NCBI RefSeq assembly: GCF_022631235.3
Contig: NZ_CP093310.2
Coordinates: 2,108,001 to 2,172,000 of the forward strand
DNA from: Psychrobacter raelei
GTDB taxonomy: Bacteria > Pseudomonadota > Gammaproteobacteria > Pseudomonadales > Moraxellaceae
Direction: 5' to 3'
Length of the DNA: 64,000 bases
Shown: piece after piece, positions 1-8,860 of the stretch
Position numbering within the stretch: the first letter of the stretch is position 1
Layout: each line of letters begins with the position of its first letter
Notes under the pieces: generated by a model
What the model was told of the DNA's origin: nothing
The model's input: the letters and a program-made list of their open reading frames with translations, nothing else
The model's database searches: none
Made by a program: the position numbers and the translations under genes

Positions 1-332
1 GCACGTATTATACCTAAACTTTCAATATTTTCAAGTATATTCACAAATTTATGCGCAGCAAACTTTGCTGTTAATACAGATTGTTCGCCCAAGAGATTGT
101 CATTTGAAATCTAGGTCGAAAGGACGCTAAAAAAGCATTTACACCTCTATCTAAACCCAAAGTATTGCGTAACAATTTTCACATCGATTGCACTTACTGC
201 AAACATGTAACATGATATTATCCAGTTATCTTAGCTACTATAAGCTTATTTAAAGCGCTAAGCCTTTGTTAAATCCTATCAAAACTTAATTATATTAACA
301 ACACTAACAAACACAATTAAAAGGATAAATTC
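1..332. other. AT-rich intergenic leader
   Basis: I see no credible gene on either strand here. The stretch is AT-rich. It ends in an AAGGAT ribosome binding site (321-326) six bases before the start codon of the SIMPL-domain gene. No promoter stands out clearly, although an upstream promoter for that gene should lie here. Confidence 0.5.
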
Positions 333-1058
333 ATGTCTAATTTACTATCAAAATCATTATCTAAAGTAGGCCTACTATCAATTATTGGCTGTGCTGCAGC
401 TTTTGCTCAAGGCGCACAAGCAGAGCCGACAGGTTACAACCAAATTAGCTTTAATGTAGAAGCCAATCAAGAAGTAGAAAATGATGAAGTAACCGCCACT
501 TTATATAAACAGGCTCAAGCAAGCACCCCTAAGCAATTGGCAACCCAGCTAAATACAGCCATCAATCAGGCACTAAGTATTGCTAAGCGCTACCCCACAG
601 TGACAGCCACTACCGGTCAACAAAACACTTATCCAAAGTACAATGATGACGGTAAAATTGTTGGCTGGACAGGCACTGTAAGCGTTGATTTAAAGAGCAA
701 TGACTTTGCTAAGACCAGTGAGCTTGTGGCTAACTTACAAGAAAACTTAGTGGTACAAAACCTTCAATTTGGTGTCTCTGAGAAAAAACAAAAGGAGCTT
801 GAAAAAGAGCTGATCAAAAAAGCTTCTTTACAATTTAAAGAGCAAGCCAAATCATTGGCAGAAACGTGGGGCATGAGTGGCTATCAAGTTATTAACGTAT
901 CTATTAATACCAACAGTGGCTATAACCCGCGTCCGATGATGATGATGCGTGATGCGTCTGCTAAAGCGGGCGTGCCTGCTCAAAGCTTTGAGGGCGGCAA
1001 CTCACGTGTGGCTGTTACTGCCAATGGTACCATTGAGCTTATCCCATTTATGAGATAA
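333..1058 (+). CDS. SIMPL domain (DUF541) periplasmic protein
   Basis: A 241-residue protein of the SIMPL/DUF541 family, whose members are periplasmic or outer-membrane-associated proteins of poorly defined function, often linked to oxidative or membrane stress. A Sec signal peptide is visible: a short basic start, a hydrophobic stretch at residues 12-25, and an Ala-Gln-Ala cleavage site near residue 30. The mature part has the family's alternating strand and helix pattern, with a Lys/Glu-rich helix at about residues 150-178 and a run of four Met near residue 205. An AAGGA ribosome binding site supports the start. It stands alone and converges with glnA on a shared palindromic terminator. The family assignment is good; the function is unknown. 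Confidence 0.8.
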   Translation: MSNLLSKSLSKVGLLSIIGCAAAFAQGAQAEPTGYNQISFNVEANQEVENDEVTATLYKQAQASTPKQLATQLNTAINQALSIAKRYPTVTATTGQQNTYPKYNDDGKIVGWTGTVSVDLKSNDFAKTSELVANLQENLVVQNLQFGVSEKKQKELEKELIKKASLQFKEQAKSLAETWGMSGYQVINVSINTNSGYNPRPMMMMRDASAKAGVPAQSFEGGNSRVAVTANGTIELIPFMR

Positions 1059-1087
1059 ATATTTAAGACGCTTTATTTATCAAAAAA

Positions 1088-1116
1088 AATCCCAGCACAT
1101 GTGCTGGGATTTTTTA
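1088..1116. terminator. bidirectional terminator between the SIMPL gene and glnA
   Basis: A perfect palindrome with core CCCAGCACATGTGCTGGG is flanked by an A-tract on the left and a T-tract on the right. It can therefore terminate both convergent genes. Confidence 0.85.
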
Positions 1117-1138
1117 TTTTAACCTAAATCTTTGAAGA

Positions 1139-2548
1139 TTATAGGCTGTAGTACATATCAAATTCTACTGGATGCACAGTGGTATTTAGACGACGTACTT
1201 CTTCAGTCTTTAACTCGATAAACGCATCTAGCATATCTTTAGTGAACACATCACCTTTTAGTAAGAAGTCATGGTCATCTTTTAGTGCTTGTAGCGCGAC
1301 TTCTAAGTTTTCGGCCACAGTTGGGATTGAACCTTCTTCTTCTGGAGGTAAATCATACAAGTTTTTATCCGCAGCATCGCCAGGATGGATTTTATTTTGG
1401 ATACCATCAAGGCCGGCCATTAATAAAGCAGCAAATGCTAAATATGGGTTAGCGGTTGGATCAGGGAAGCGAGCTTCTACACGCACACCTTTTGGTGAGC
1501 TGACGTATGGGATACGGATAGACGCTGAACGGTTACGCGCTGAGTAAGCAAGCATGATTGGCGCTTCGTAATGAGGTACTAGACGCTTATAGCTGTTAGT
1601 CGATGGGTTAACAATCGCGTTAAGGGCGCGAGCATGCTTAATGATACCACCGATATAATAAAGCGCTGTTTCTGAAAGACCGGCATACTCGTCACCAGCA
1701 AAAGTATTTACGCCATCTTTAGAGATTGACATATGCACGTGCATACCTGAGCCGTTATCACCAACGATTGGTTTTGGCATAAAGGTCGCTGTTTTACCAA
1801 ACTGGTGCGCTACGTTATGTACCACATATTTGAATTGCTGTACTTCGTCCGCTTTACGAACCATGGTGTTAAATGACACACCGATTTCTGATTGGCAAGA
1901 GGCCACTTCATGGTGATGAACCTCAACACGGTCTGGGCCCATAATGTCTTCTAAACGTTGACACATCACTGAGCGCAAGTCTTGTGAGCTATCTACTGGA
2001 GGTACTGGGAAATAACCGCCTTTTACACGTGGACGGTGACCCATGTTGCCCCAATCGTATTCATTATCCGTTGACCAAGCTGCTTCTTCTGCTGTGATAC
2101 GGTGGCGCGCGCCTGACATATCAATAGACCATTTAACGTCATCAAATACGAAAAACTCTGGCTCAGGACCAAAGAAAGCCGTATCACCGATGCCAGTTGA
2201 TTTTAGATACTCTTCAGCACGGCGAGCGATTGAACGAGGGTCACGGTCATAGCCTTGCATGGTGGTAGGCTCAATGATGTCACAAGTTACCACAACGGTT
2301 GTCGCATCAAAGAATGGGTCGATAAATGCGGTCTCTGGATCAGGACGCAAAATCATGTCAGAAGCTTCAATGCCTTTCCAGCCAGCAACAGATGATCCAT
2401 CAAACATTTTACCATCTTCAAGAACATCTTCATCGATGCTTGAGGCAGGATAGCTGATGTGCTGCTCTTTACCGATCGTATCAGTAAAACGGAAGTCTAC
2501 CCACTTGGCATTAGACTCTTTGATTAGATCGAATAGTTTGTTTGACAT
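1139..2548 (-). CDS. glnA: glutamine synthetase type I
   Basis: GlnA forms glutamine from glutamate, ammonia and ATP in the cytoplasm, as a dodecamer, and is the main ammonia assimilation enzyme. The start at Met-Ser-Asn-Lys gives 469 residues, the normal length. An in-frame ATG five codons upstream overlaps the GGAGAGA ribosome binding site and is unlikely to be the start. Visible landmarks are the beta-grasp N-terminus, the ATP/glutamate-site segment [10 protein letters not shown] near residue 270, and the adenylylation tyrosine in NLYDLPPEE near residue 400. That site implies GlnE control of activity. A sigma-54 promoter match and an NtrC-like site lie upstream, implying nitrogen-responsive transcription. 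Confidence 0.97.
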   Translation of the reverse strand: MSNKLFDLIKESNAKWVDFRFTDTIGKEQHISYPASSIDEDVLEDGKMFDGSSVAGWKGIEASDMILRPDPETAFIDPFFDATTVVVTCDIIEPTTMQGYDRDPRSIARRAEEYLKSTGIGDTAFFGPEPEFFVFDDVKWSIDMSGARHRITAEEAAWSTDNEYDWGNMGHRPRVKGGYFPVPPVDSSQDLRSVMCQRLEDIMGPDRVEVHHHEVASCQSEIGVSFNTMVRKADEVQQFKYVVHNVAHQFGKTATFMPKPIVGDNGSGMHVHMSISKDGVNTFAGDEYAGLSETALYYIGGIIKHARALNAIVNPSTNSYKRLVPHYEAPIMLAYSARNRSASIRIPYVSSPKGVRVEARFPDPTANPYLAFAALLMAGLDGIQNKIHPGDAADKNLYDLPPEEEGSIPTVAENLEVALQALKDDHDFLLKGDVFTKDMLDAFIELKTEEVRRLNTTVHPVEFDMYYSL

Positions 2549-2817
2549 TATATGTCTCTCCATTAATTGGTTACTAAGAACTCGGTTGTGGTAGTGATAT
2601 TAGCTGCACTTGATTTGAACTTATTATGCTGTACTTAGCTTTTTTAGTTAGTTAGGCAAGCGGCACATCATTTTCATTTTATCAAAATTCAGTATAGGTG
2701 ACAGTAATTTAAAATCATAGCCAAAATTTAAAGATCAACTGGTTTTTGGTGTGTTCACTTTATTTTGGCATTTTTAGCATTGCTGCTTTCATGACCTAAC
2801 TGTTGCACCTGAACTGT

Positions 2818-2834
2818 TGCAACTGACATGCCAG
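2818..2834 (-). promoter_or_regulatory. sigma-54 promoter of glnA
   Basis: Read on the minus strand the sequence is CTGGCATGTCAGTTGCA. It matches the sigma-54 consensus TGGCACR-N4-TTGCW at all but one position, with exactly ten bases between the invariant GG and GC. Transcription would start near 2807 and run towards glnA. This is a sequence match plus known biology of glnA; no expression data were used. Confidence 0.82.
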
Positions 2835-2992
2835 ATTTTCAAAAAAAGGTTAAAAAGTGGCGCAATATTTTTGTTCTGGCTCAAAATGCCCCAAAAACCG
2901 CTATATTTAAAGCAAGTTTAGCGCATTTACGCCATAAAATGTGCGTCTAAAAACATTCATAAACCAAATTGGGGCAAAATATGGCATATTAA

Positions 2993-3009
2993 CGCACCTT
3001 TATTGTGCA
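2993..3009. promoter_or_regulatory. NtrC-like enhancer site
   Basis: CGCACCTTTATTGTGCA is a dyad with GCAC and GTGC half-sites separated by seven bases, as in the NtrC consensus TGCACC-N5-GGTGCA. It lies about 190 bases upstream of the predicted sigma-54 start, a usual enhancer distance. It is a single imperfect match, so confidence is moderate. Confidence 0.5.
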
Positions 3010-3133
3010 TAATATATTAAATTTTATAATTTTGGTGCAATATCTAGGTTTATGGGCACACCCGATAGCTCAAGGTTTAATTACCGATTGACGCCAGCGT
3101 TAAAGCTTGCTTTTATATTTGCAACATAAGCCC

Positions 3134-3161
3134 TTATCACGGCGTGATGTTTGGGTATAAT
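3134..3161 (+). promoter_or_regulatory. candidate sigma-70 promoter of trpGDC
   Basis: TTATCA and a perfect TATAAT are separated by 16 bases, about 100 bases upstream of trpG. The -10 box is strong and the -35 box is weak. It is the best promoter candidate I see for the operon. Confidence 0.5.
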
Positions 3162-3268
3162 TGGGCACTATGTATAAGGCAGTTAGCTTAAGCAGCTGCT
3201 TTTTTCCGTTTATCATTGCCAGTCCTATCTGTTATTCATAGGCGCGATAACTTTTGTGATAATAATTT

Positions 3269-3871
3269 ATGATTTTGCTTTTAGATAACTACGATAGCTT
3301 TACTTATAATATTGTTCAGTATTTACAGCAATTAGGCGCCAAGGTTAGGGTTTGTAAAAACGATCAGGTAAGTTTGGCTGATATTCATGCTTTACAGCCG
3401 CAAGCAATTGTCTTTGGACCTGGCCCTGGCACACCAGATGATGCCGGTATTACACTGCCGTCTATCAAACACTTCGCCGATAAGCTGCCCCTACTTGGGG
3501 TGTGCCTAGGACATCAGGCCATCGCGCAAGCCTTTGGTGCCCGTGTCATACACGCGCCACAAGTGATGCATGGCCGTATCTCACAGGTACATCATGATCA
3601 AAAAGGGGTATTTGAAGGCTTGGATAATCCTAGCATCTTTACCCGATATCATTCACTGATTGTTGACAAAAGCAGCTTGCCTGATACTCTTAAGGTCAGC
3701 GCTTGGACACAAAGCATACACCCTAATGAGCCAATCAGTGAGATTATGGCCATTCGTCATACGCAGCTGCCCATCGAGGGGGTACAGTTTCACCCTGAGT
3801 CTATCTTAAGTGAAGCCGGACTGCAGCTGTTTAATAACTTTTTGATGCAGCACAATTTATTACCAAGCTAA
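3269..3871 (+). CDS. trpG: anthranilate synthase glutamine amidotransferase subunit
   Basis: A class I glutamine amidotransferase of 200 residues that passes ammonia from glutamine to the TrpE subunit to make anthranilate for tryptophan. The catalytic triad is visible: Cys79 in GVCLGHQ, and His175 and Glu177 in QFHPES. The N-terminal [12 protein letters not shown] motif is typical of TrpG/PabA. It leads a trpG-trpD-trpC cluster; trpE is not in the window, as in Acinetobacter and Pseudomonas, where it lies elsewhere. It may also serve PabB for folate synthesis, as dual-use TrpG proteins do. The ribosome binding site is weak. Confidence 0.93.
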   Translation: MILLLDNYDSFTYNIVQYLQQLGAKVRVCKNDQVSLADIHALQPQAIVFGPGPGTPDDAGITLPSIKHFADKLPLLGVCLGHQAIAQAFGARVIHAPQVMHGRISQVHHDQKGVFEGLDNPSIFTRYHSLIVDKSSLPDTLKVSAWTQSIHPNEPISEIMAIRHTQLPIEGVQFHPESILSEAGLQLFNNFLMQHNLLPS

Positions 3872-3945
3872 CATCATAAGCTTGATTGTGTATAATAAAT
3901 AACACCCACCCCTTTATTCCTTATCCCAACATAGTGTTCGAACTT

Positions 3946-5055
3946 ATGCCAAATACCGCCTTATCTACCGCTGAGCTGACTGATGATCAAGTTCATGACA
4001 TTCTCACCACAGCCTTAGCCCGCATACTCAGACGTATTGATCTAACGCAACAAGAGATGCGTCAAATTATGACCATTATTATGGATGGTCGTTGCCCTGA
4101 TGCCATGCTAGGCGCCCTACTTACAGGGCTTAATATGAAGAGTGAGTCTATTGATGAGATTACTGCCTCTGCCAGTGTGATGCTTGATTTTGCCAAAAAA
4201 ATTGAACCAAAAAACCGCACAAATATGGTCGATATTGTTGGTACGGGAGGCGATGGCAGTAACTTATTTAACGTCTCTACTGCCTCAGCATTCGTGGCCG
4301 CTGCTGCAGGTGCGACTGTCGCCAAACATGGTAACCGCGGAGTATCATCAAAATCTGGTAGCTCAGATTTACTGGAGCAGGTAGGTCTTAATCTGAACAT
4401 CACCCCAGAGCAAACGCGCGAATGTATTGAGACTCAAGGCATCGGCTTTTTGTTTGCACCCAATCACCATACGGCGATGAAGCATGCCATTCCCGTACGC
4501 CGAGCTTTAAAAGTACGAACCATATTTAATATTCTAGGCCCGCTGACCAACCCAGCTGGGGTCAAAAACTTAGTGGTTGGGGTATTTACTGATAATATGT
4601 GTGAGCCTTTAGCACACGTATTCAAAAACTTAGGCGCCAAGCATGTGATGGTGGTCGGCTCAAAAGATAGACTGGATGAAATCAGCCTGGCAACCAGTAC
4701 CAAAGTGGCCGAATTAAAAGACGGTGAGGTTACCGTGTATGACATCTTCCCAGAAGATGCCGGTATTGACTCTCAGACCTTAGTCGGACTTGACGTCAAC
4801 TCTTCTGAACAAAGCCTGCAACTGATACAAGCCGCGCTATCTGGTAAAGAGACCAATGACTTTGGTATTGCCCAAAACAAGGTCAATAAAGCGCGTGACA
4901 TGATTGCCTTAAACGCAGGCGCTGCTATCTATGTCGCCGGATTGGCCAGTAACTTCCCTAATGGGGTAAATCAAGCCCAAAACATCCTCCAAAGCGGTAA
5001 AGCCCTGCAAAAAATGCAGGCATTGGCTGAATATACCCAAACCTTTGATCGCTAG
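3946..5055 (+). CDS. trpD: anthranilate phosphoribosyltransferase
   Basis: TrpD transfers the phosphoribosyl group from PRPP to anthranilate, the second tryptophan-specific step. I chose the ATG at MPNTALSTAE (369 residues). A further in-frame TTG 20 codons upstream would add an extension unlike the family and has no good ribosome binding site. The PRPP-binding segment DIVGTGGDGSNLFNVST lies near residue 98, followed by AKHGNRGVSSKSGSSD, both family hallmarks. It follows trpG by about 70 bases and precedes trpC by 40, so the three are probably co-transcribed. Confidence 0.94.
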   Translation: MPNTALSTAELTDDQVHDILTTALARILRRIDLTQQEMRQIMTIIMDGRCPDAMLGALLTGLNMKSESIDEITASASVMLDFAKKIEPKNRTNMVDIVGTGGDGSNLFNVSTASAFVAAAAGATVAKHGNRGVSSKSGSSDLLEQVGLNLNITPEQTRECIETQGIGFLFAPNHHTAMKHAIPVRRALKVRTIFNILGPLTNPAGVKNLVVGVFTDNMCEPLAHVFKNLGAKHVMVVGSKDRLDEISLATSTKVAELKDGEVTVYDIFPEDAGIDSQTLVGLDVNSSEQSLQLIQAALSGKETNDFGIAQNKVNKARDMIALNAGAAIYVAGLASNFPNGVNQAQNILQSGKALQKMQALAEYTQTFDR

Positions 5056-5095
5056 TTTTTGCTAAATTCATTATTGATAACCCTACGAGCCCAAT

Positions 5096-5941
5096 ATGAC
5101 GCATGATGCCATCCCCTCAATCCTAAAAAAAATTGTGCTGACCAAAGAGTCTGAAGTGGCCAGTGCCAAAGCACAACAAGCGCTGCCTGCGATTAGAGCT
5201 GAGGCTGAGCAGCTTGCTGCCTCTCAAGAGGCCCCTCGCCGCGGTTTTGCCCAAGCGTTATTGGCCAAGCAAAGCGCTGGCGTGCCAGGCATCATTGCTG
5301 AGGTCAAAAAGGCGTCACCATCAAAGGGGATTATCTCACCTAACTTTGATCCTAGCCGAGTCGCTAAGCAATATGAGCAAGCTGGCGCTGCCTGTCTGTC
5401 TGTACTGACTGATGAGCAGTATTTTCAAGGCCATAACAGCTACTTACAACAGGCCAAAGCCGCTTGTGGCTTACCCGTACTTCGCAAAGACTTTATGATT
5501 GATGAGTATCAGATTTATCAGTCCTACCTACTGGGCGCTGACTGTATTTTGTTAATTGTTGCCTGCTTAGATGACAAGCAATTACATCATCTACATGAGT
5601 TGGCCTGCAAGCTTAGCATGGATGTCCTTATCGAAGTGCATACCCTTCATGAGCTAGAGCGCGCCCTAAAGCTACCGGCGTCTGAGCACAATATTTATGG
5701 CATCAATAACCGCGATTTAAACACCTTTAATACTGATCTACAAACCTCCATAAAACTCAAAGAATTCCTTGATAATCAGTCAGCCAAACCTCAGCTGTTG
5801 GTGACCGAAAGTGGCATTCATAGCACTGAGGATATGCAGCTAATGCTCACTCATCACATAAACTGCTTTTTAATTGGCGAGCAGTTTATGAAAACTGAGC
5901 ATCCGGGCGACACCCTAGCCGCCCTACTCAGCTCACTATAA
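5096..5941 (+). CDS. trpC: indole-3-glycerol phosphate synthase
   Basis: A single-domain TrpC of 281 residues that closes the indole ring from CdRP in tryptophan synthesis. The (beta/alpha)8 signatures are present: AEVKKASPSKG at residues 68-78 with the catalytic Glu and Lys, LRKDF at 129-133, IEVHTLHELE, GINNRDLNTF, and TESGIHS near the phosphate site. It is not fused to TrpF. It lies third in the trpGDC cluster. Confidence 0.95.
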   Translation: MTHDAIPSILKKIVLTKESEVASAKAQQALPAIRAEAEQLAASQEAPRRGFAQALLAKQSAGVPGIIAEVKKASPSKGIISPNFDPSRVAKQYEQAGAACLSVLTDEQYFQGHNSYLQQAKAACGLPVLRKDFMIDEYQIYQSYLLGADCILLIVACLDDKQLHHLHELACKLSMDVLIEVHTLHELERALKLPASEHNIYGINNRDLNTFNTDLQTSIKLKEFLDNQSAKPQLLVTESGIHSTEDMQLMLTHHINCFLIGEQFMKTEHPGDTLAALLSSL

Positions 5942-5988
5942 GAGCGATAACCTTCTAAATTCATTTAATATAAGTGGTACCTATTACT

Positions 5989-6717
5989 ATGGCAAATTCA
6001 TTATTTTCAAAAGAGATGCAAGACCAGCTCAAAGAGCTAAAAAGCGAACTTAGCAAAGGCCGTGCTACCTCTCCTAGCGATCCTGAGAATGAAAAACCCA
6101 CTGATCCTGTGACCCTACCGACCAAAAAACAGGTCGAAAAAACCGTTAAGCAATTAGACAGCGCTCATGTCGATGATGACAAAGTGCTGTTTATGCAGGC
6201 CATGGCAGGTGTTCAGCCCATCAAAGACAACAACACCTTATCGGATGTGGCCAAGCCCAAATCAACCAAACCTGACGCAGCCACGTTATCAAAGCGTGCA
6301 GCGGCTCAAGGCGCTGACTCTGAAAAGTTAGAAGCGGGATTGTCAGACATGCAGGCACTATTAAACCCTGTGAGCAGCGACTCTTATCTTATTTATAAAA
6401 CCCCAACGCTACAAAACAAAGTCTTCACTCAGTTAAAACAAGGCAAATTACGCTGGTATGATGCTGTAGACGTGCACGGCTGTACTATTGATGAGGCGCG
6501 TGAAGCCATGACTACCTTGATTACGCAGGCACGTAGCAATAATGAATCTGTAGTAAAAATCGTCCATGGTAAAGGTACTGATGCGGTTCTAAAAACTTGC
6601 GTTAACGGCTGGCTACGCCAATTACCCGAAGTTCTAGGCTTTTGCTCAGCTCCGCCAAAAGATGGTGGCAATGGCGCTGTACTGGTGTTATTAAAGAAAA
6701 ATAAATCACAAGACTAA
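5989..6717 (+). CDS. Smr/MutS2-domain protein
   Basis: The C-terminal 80 residues form an Smr domain: DVHGCT at 161-164, a VHGKG loop at 193-196, and a final strand preceded by a glycine-rich segment. Smr domains act as nicking endonucleases or in ribosome and mRNA quality control; the role of this single-domain bacterial form is unsettled. The N-terminal 130 residues are charged and probably flexible. I chose the ATG at MANSLFSK over an in-frame GTG five codons upstream. It follows trpC by about 50 bases and may be co-transcribed, with no obvious link to tryptophan. Confidence 0.85.
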   Translation: MANSLFSKEMQDQLKELKSELSKGRATSPSDPENEKPTDPVTLPTKKQVEKTVKQLDSAHVDDDKVLFMQAMAGVQPIKDNNTLSDVAKPKSTKPDAATLSKRAAAQGADSEKLEAGLSDMQALLNPVSSDSYLIYKTPTLQNKVFTQLKQGKLRWYDAVDVHGCTIDEAREAMTTLITQARSNNESVVKIVHGKGTDAVLKTCVNGWLRQLPEVLGFCSAPPKDGGNGAVLVLLKKNKSQD

Positions 6718-6783
6718 CGCTCTAGCAACAAGCTATTTTTTGTCATACAGCCTTAGCGCTTTACGCTACAAATGTTAAGCATT

Positions 6784-6817
6784 AAAAAAGCCACTATCTA
6801 CAATCGTGGCTTTTTTT
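6784..6817. terminator. bidirectional terminator, Smr gene / mscS-like gene
   Basis: AAAAAAGCCAC and GTGGCTTTTTT form a stem around an 11-base loop, with an A-tract on one side and a T-tract on the other. It serves both convergent genes. Confidence 0.85.
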
Positions 6818-6835
6818 GTGCCATGTGGTTGGCAA

Positions 6836-8488
6836 CTACTCTTCTGTATCATGATGACTTTGAAGAGCAGCAGTGGGGCTGTCTTTAGATGATGCGTTAT
6901 CTTTATTAGCATCAGAGGACTCTACAATCATTTTTTGCGTGGCTAACGCATGCTCAACAGGATACGTTTCTATCTCTTTTAAGATTTCAATTAGCAACTG
7001 AGTCTGTTTGTCATAAAACTCATCAGCGCCGCTGGCATAAATATAGGCACGGAATTCTATCACCATAGAGTCCTGACGCAGCTCTGAAATTCTTACCTGG
7101 GTCCATTCAGAGTTGGTGACCTCATGGTTAACTAAGAACTCCTCCATCTCTTTTAAAAACTTCTCCAACGTGGAGGCCGCCACATCGCGTTTAATATAAA
7201 TATTATGCAAAAAGTGAAACATATCACGGGAGGCAAAGTTTTCAATCGACATAGAGGAAAACTCGCCGTTGGGCACTGTCACAATGGTACGGTTTAAGGT
7301 GCGCAGTCGAGTGGAGCGAATACCGATGTCTACGACCGTGCCTTCTAGCGAACCAAACTTACAATAGTCACCGACACGCACTGGCTGGTCTGCTACCACC
7401 ACCACACTACCGACCAAGTTTTCAATCATCTTTTGCGCACCTAGGGCCAAGGCCAAACCACCGACCCCCAGTGCTGCAATCCCAGTGGTTAAATCAAAAC
7501 CTAAATTACCAAAAATGAAGATACAGGCTAATATTAACAGCACTGTCTTAATAATTTTGTGCAGTAAGCTTAAAATCGATACGCGTTCAGTCTGATTGCG
7601 CTTATAACTTTGACGCTCTGCACGACTGAAAATGGCATCGACCACTCTGAGCAGTAGCCACGTTGAGGCAAACCAGCCCACAATATCCTTAATACGGTTC
7701 ACCGGCTCTCGCACTGTTACCGAAACCCCAGCATACACCATCACCTCATATAAAATCAGCGAGGTCATGACCAAGGCCAGTGGTAACACAAACTTAATAT
7801 CTATCGGTAGTGGCTTATTACGTACTTTGGGATAGAAAACTTTAAAAATAAAATACAACACAGCGAAGAACACATATGAGGCGGCTATACAGAATAACGC
7901 CAACAAAAACACCGCAAAGATATCGGCCAAGTTATAACCACCAATCATTTTATCTTGCAGCGGCTTGAGCGTGTACTTATCAATGATTGAGGGATTGGCT
8001 GAAATATCTGATTTTTTTATGGCCTGCAACGTCTCATTAGAGATCTGCCAGTACTGATTGCCATGCTCTGAAGTCTTTCTTGCCAGTACAATATCAATCA
8101 CCTGATCTTGAGCGGTAATGGTGCCCACCTTCTCTAAGGTCGGTGGCAACTGATCGGCAAAATTACCCGAAGGGGTGTTATTAATCTGCAGCTCAGCGTC
8201 TAGGCGTCCCCCCATGTCTAATGCAAGCTTTACCTGACGCACGGCCTCTACCGAGTTCTCTCCGGCATCTAAGCTTAGATAATTAGCGGCTAATGACGCA
8301 TTGTTTTCGGCTAATGACTTAATGAAGCCTTGCACTGTGCTGCGCGGCGTCTGTCGACCAAAAGGGTCAACGACTTCTTCTGCGCTCGGGGCCGTATCAC
8401 TGGCTTCATCAGCTGCTGTCGCAGTCACCGACAGTAGGGATAGGATAAGTGCCAATATTATCCCCAGGGTTACACTGAGCAGCTTCAT
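6836..8488 (-). CDS. MscS-family mechanosensitive channel with periplasmic domain
   Basis: An inner-membrane channel of the MscS superfamily, about 550 residues. From the chosen Met (MKLLSVTLGI), a signal peptide ends near residue 26. About 150 periplasmic residues follow, then hydrophobic spans at about 187-217, 233-255, 268-285 and 313-330, and the pore-like glycine/alanine-rich helix ALGVGGLALALGAQ at 339-352. The MscS beta domain follows (VADQPVRVGDYCKF, then VPNGEFSSMSIENF). Such proteins release solutes on osmotic downshock. An ATG 20 codons upstream is possible; neither start has a convincing ribosome binding site, and I prefer the one giving a clean signal peptide. The C-terminal tail is polar. 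Confidence 0.85.
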   Translation of the reverse strand: MKLLSVTLGIILALILSLLSVTATAADEASDTAPSAEEVVDPFGRQTPRSTVQGFIKSLAENNASLAANYLSLDAGENSVEAVRQVKLALDMGGRLDAELQINNTPSGNFADQLPPTLEKVGTITAQDQVIDIVLARKTSEHGNQYWQISNETLQAIKKSDISANPSIIDKYTLKPLQDKMIGGYNLADIFAVFLLALFCIAASYVFFAVLYFIFKVFYPKVRNKPLPIDIKFVLPLALVMTSLILYEVMVYAGVSVTVREPVNRIKDIVGWFASTWLLLRVVDAIFSRAERQSYKRNQTERVSILSLLHKIIKTVLLILACIFIFGNLGFDLTTGIAALGVGGLALALGAQKMIENLVGSVVVVADQPVRVGDYCKFGSLEGTVVDIGIRSTRLRTLNRTIVTVPNGEFSSMSIENFASRDMFHFLHNIYIKRDVAASTLEKFLKEMEEFLVNHEVTNSEWTQVRISELRQDSMVIEFRAYIYASGADEFYDKQTQLLIEILKEIETYPVEHALATQKMIVESSDANKDNASSKDSPTAALQSHHDTEE

Positions 8489-8548
8489 AGGCTGCAGGCT
8501 GACTGAGTTAGCTGAGCTGGAAATATCACGTTTCTCAAAAAAAAGCAT

Positions 8549-8860
8549 GGTTTATAGCCTAATACTTGGGCCTCAGTTATAGAGGTATAAAAAATTGTTT
8601 GGGCAATTTTAACATGACCTGAACCAGTGATAAGTAACGGTCAGTGTCTTCTAAATAAAATTAGGTGGCAACAACACTAAAAAAGACAATGTATTAAGAC
8701 CGTATGACGGGTAAACACGCCTATTTTAATGACAAGTTGAGTATTACTAATCAAAACATGAGTAAAAATCGCTTAATTGTTGTTTATTTTTTAATTAGAT
8801 ACGGGATAATAGCCACATTATTTCTTAAGTGTTATTTTATTTAAACGATTGGAACCAGAC
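8549..8860. other. AT-rich intergenic region upstream of the TonB receptor gene
   Basis: This stretch separates two divergent genes. I see no gene. I looked for a cobalamin riboswitch, because the receptor is BtuB-like, and found no convincing B12-box. A GATAAT motif near 8803 could be a -10 box or part of a metal-regulator site, but no clear operator is recognisable. Confidence 0.4.

Larger units (their letters stand above)
2564..3268. other. glnA-trpG divergent control region
   Basis: About 700 bases without a supported gene separate two divergent genes. On the glnA side are a sigma-54 promoter match (2818-2834) and an NtrC-like dyad (2993-3009). On the trpG side are a sigma-70-like promoter (3134-3161) and a hairpin with a T-tract (about 3177-3206). 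The glnA 5' untranslated region would be about 260 bases if the sigma-54 start is used. Confidence 0.7.

Noticed and set aside
1179..1547. 122-codon frame antisense to glnA
   Set aside because: It mirrors the well-supported glnA coding sequence and has no independent start signal.
8800..8830. Fur or Zur box before the TonB receptor gene
   Set aside because: GATAAT followed by ATTATT has wrong half-site spacing for a Fur box, and no Zur-type dyad is clear.
8600..8860. Cobalamin riboswitch before the BtuB-like receptor
   Set aside because: I looked for the conserved B12-box and the peripheral motifs and found no convincing match.
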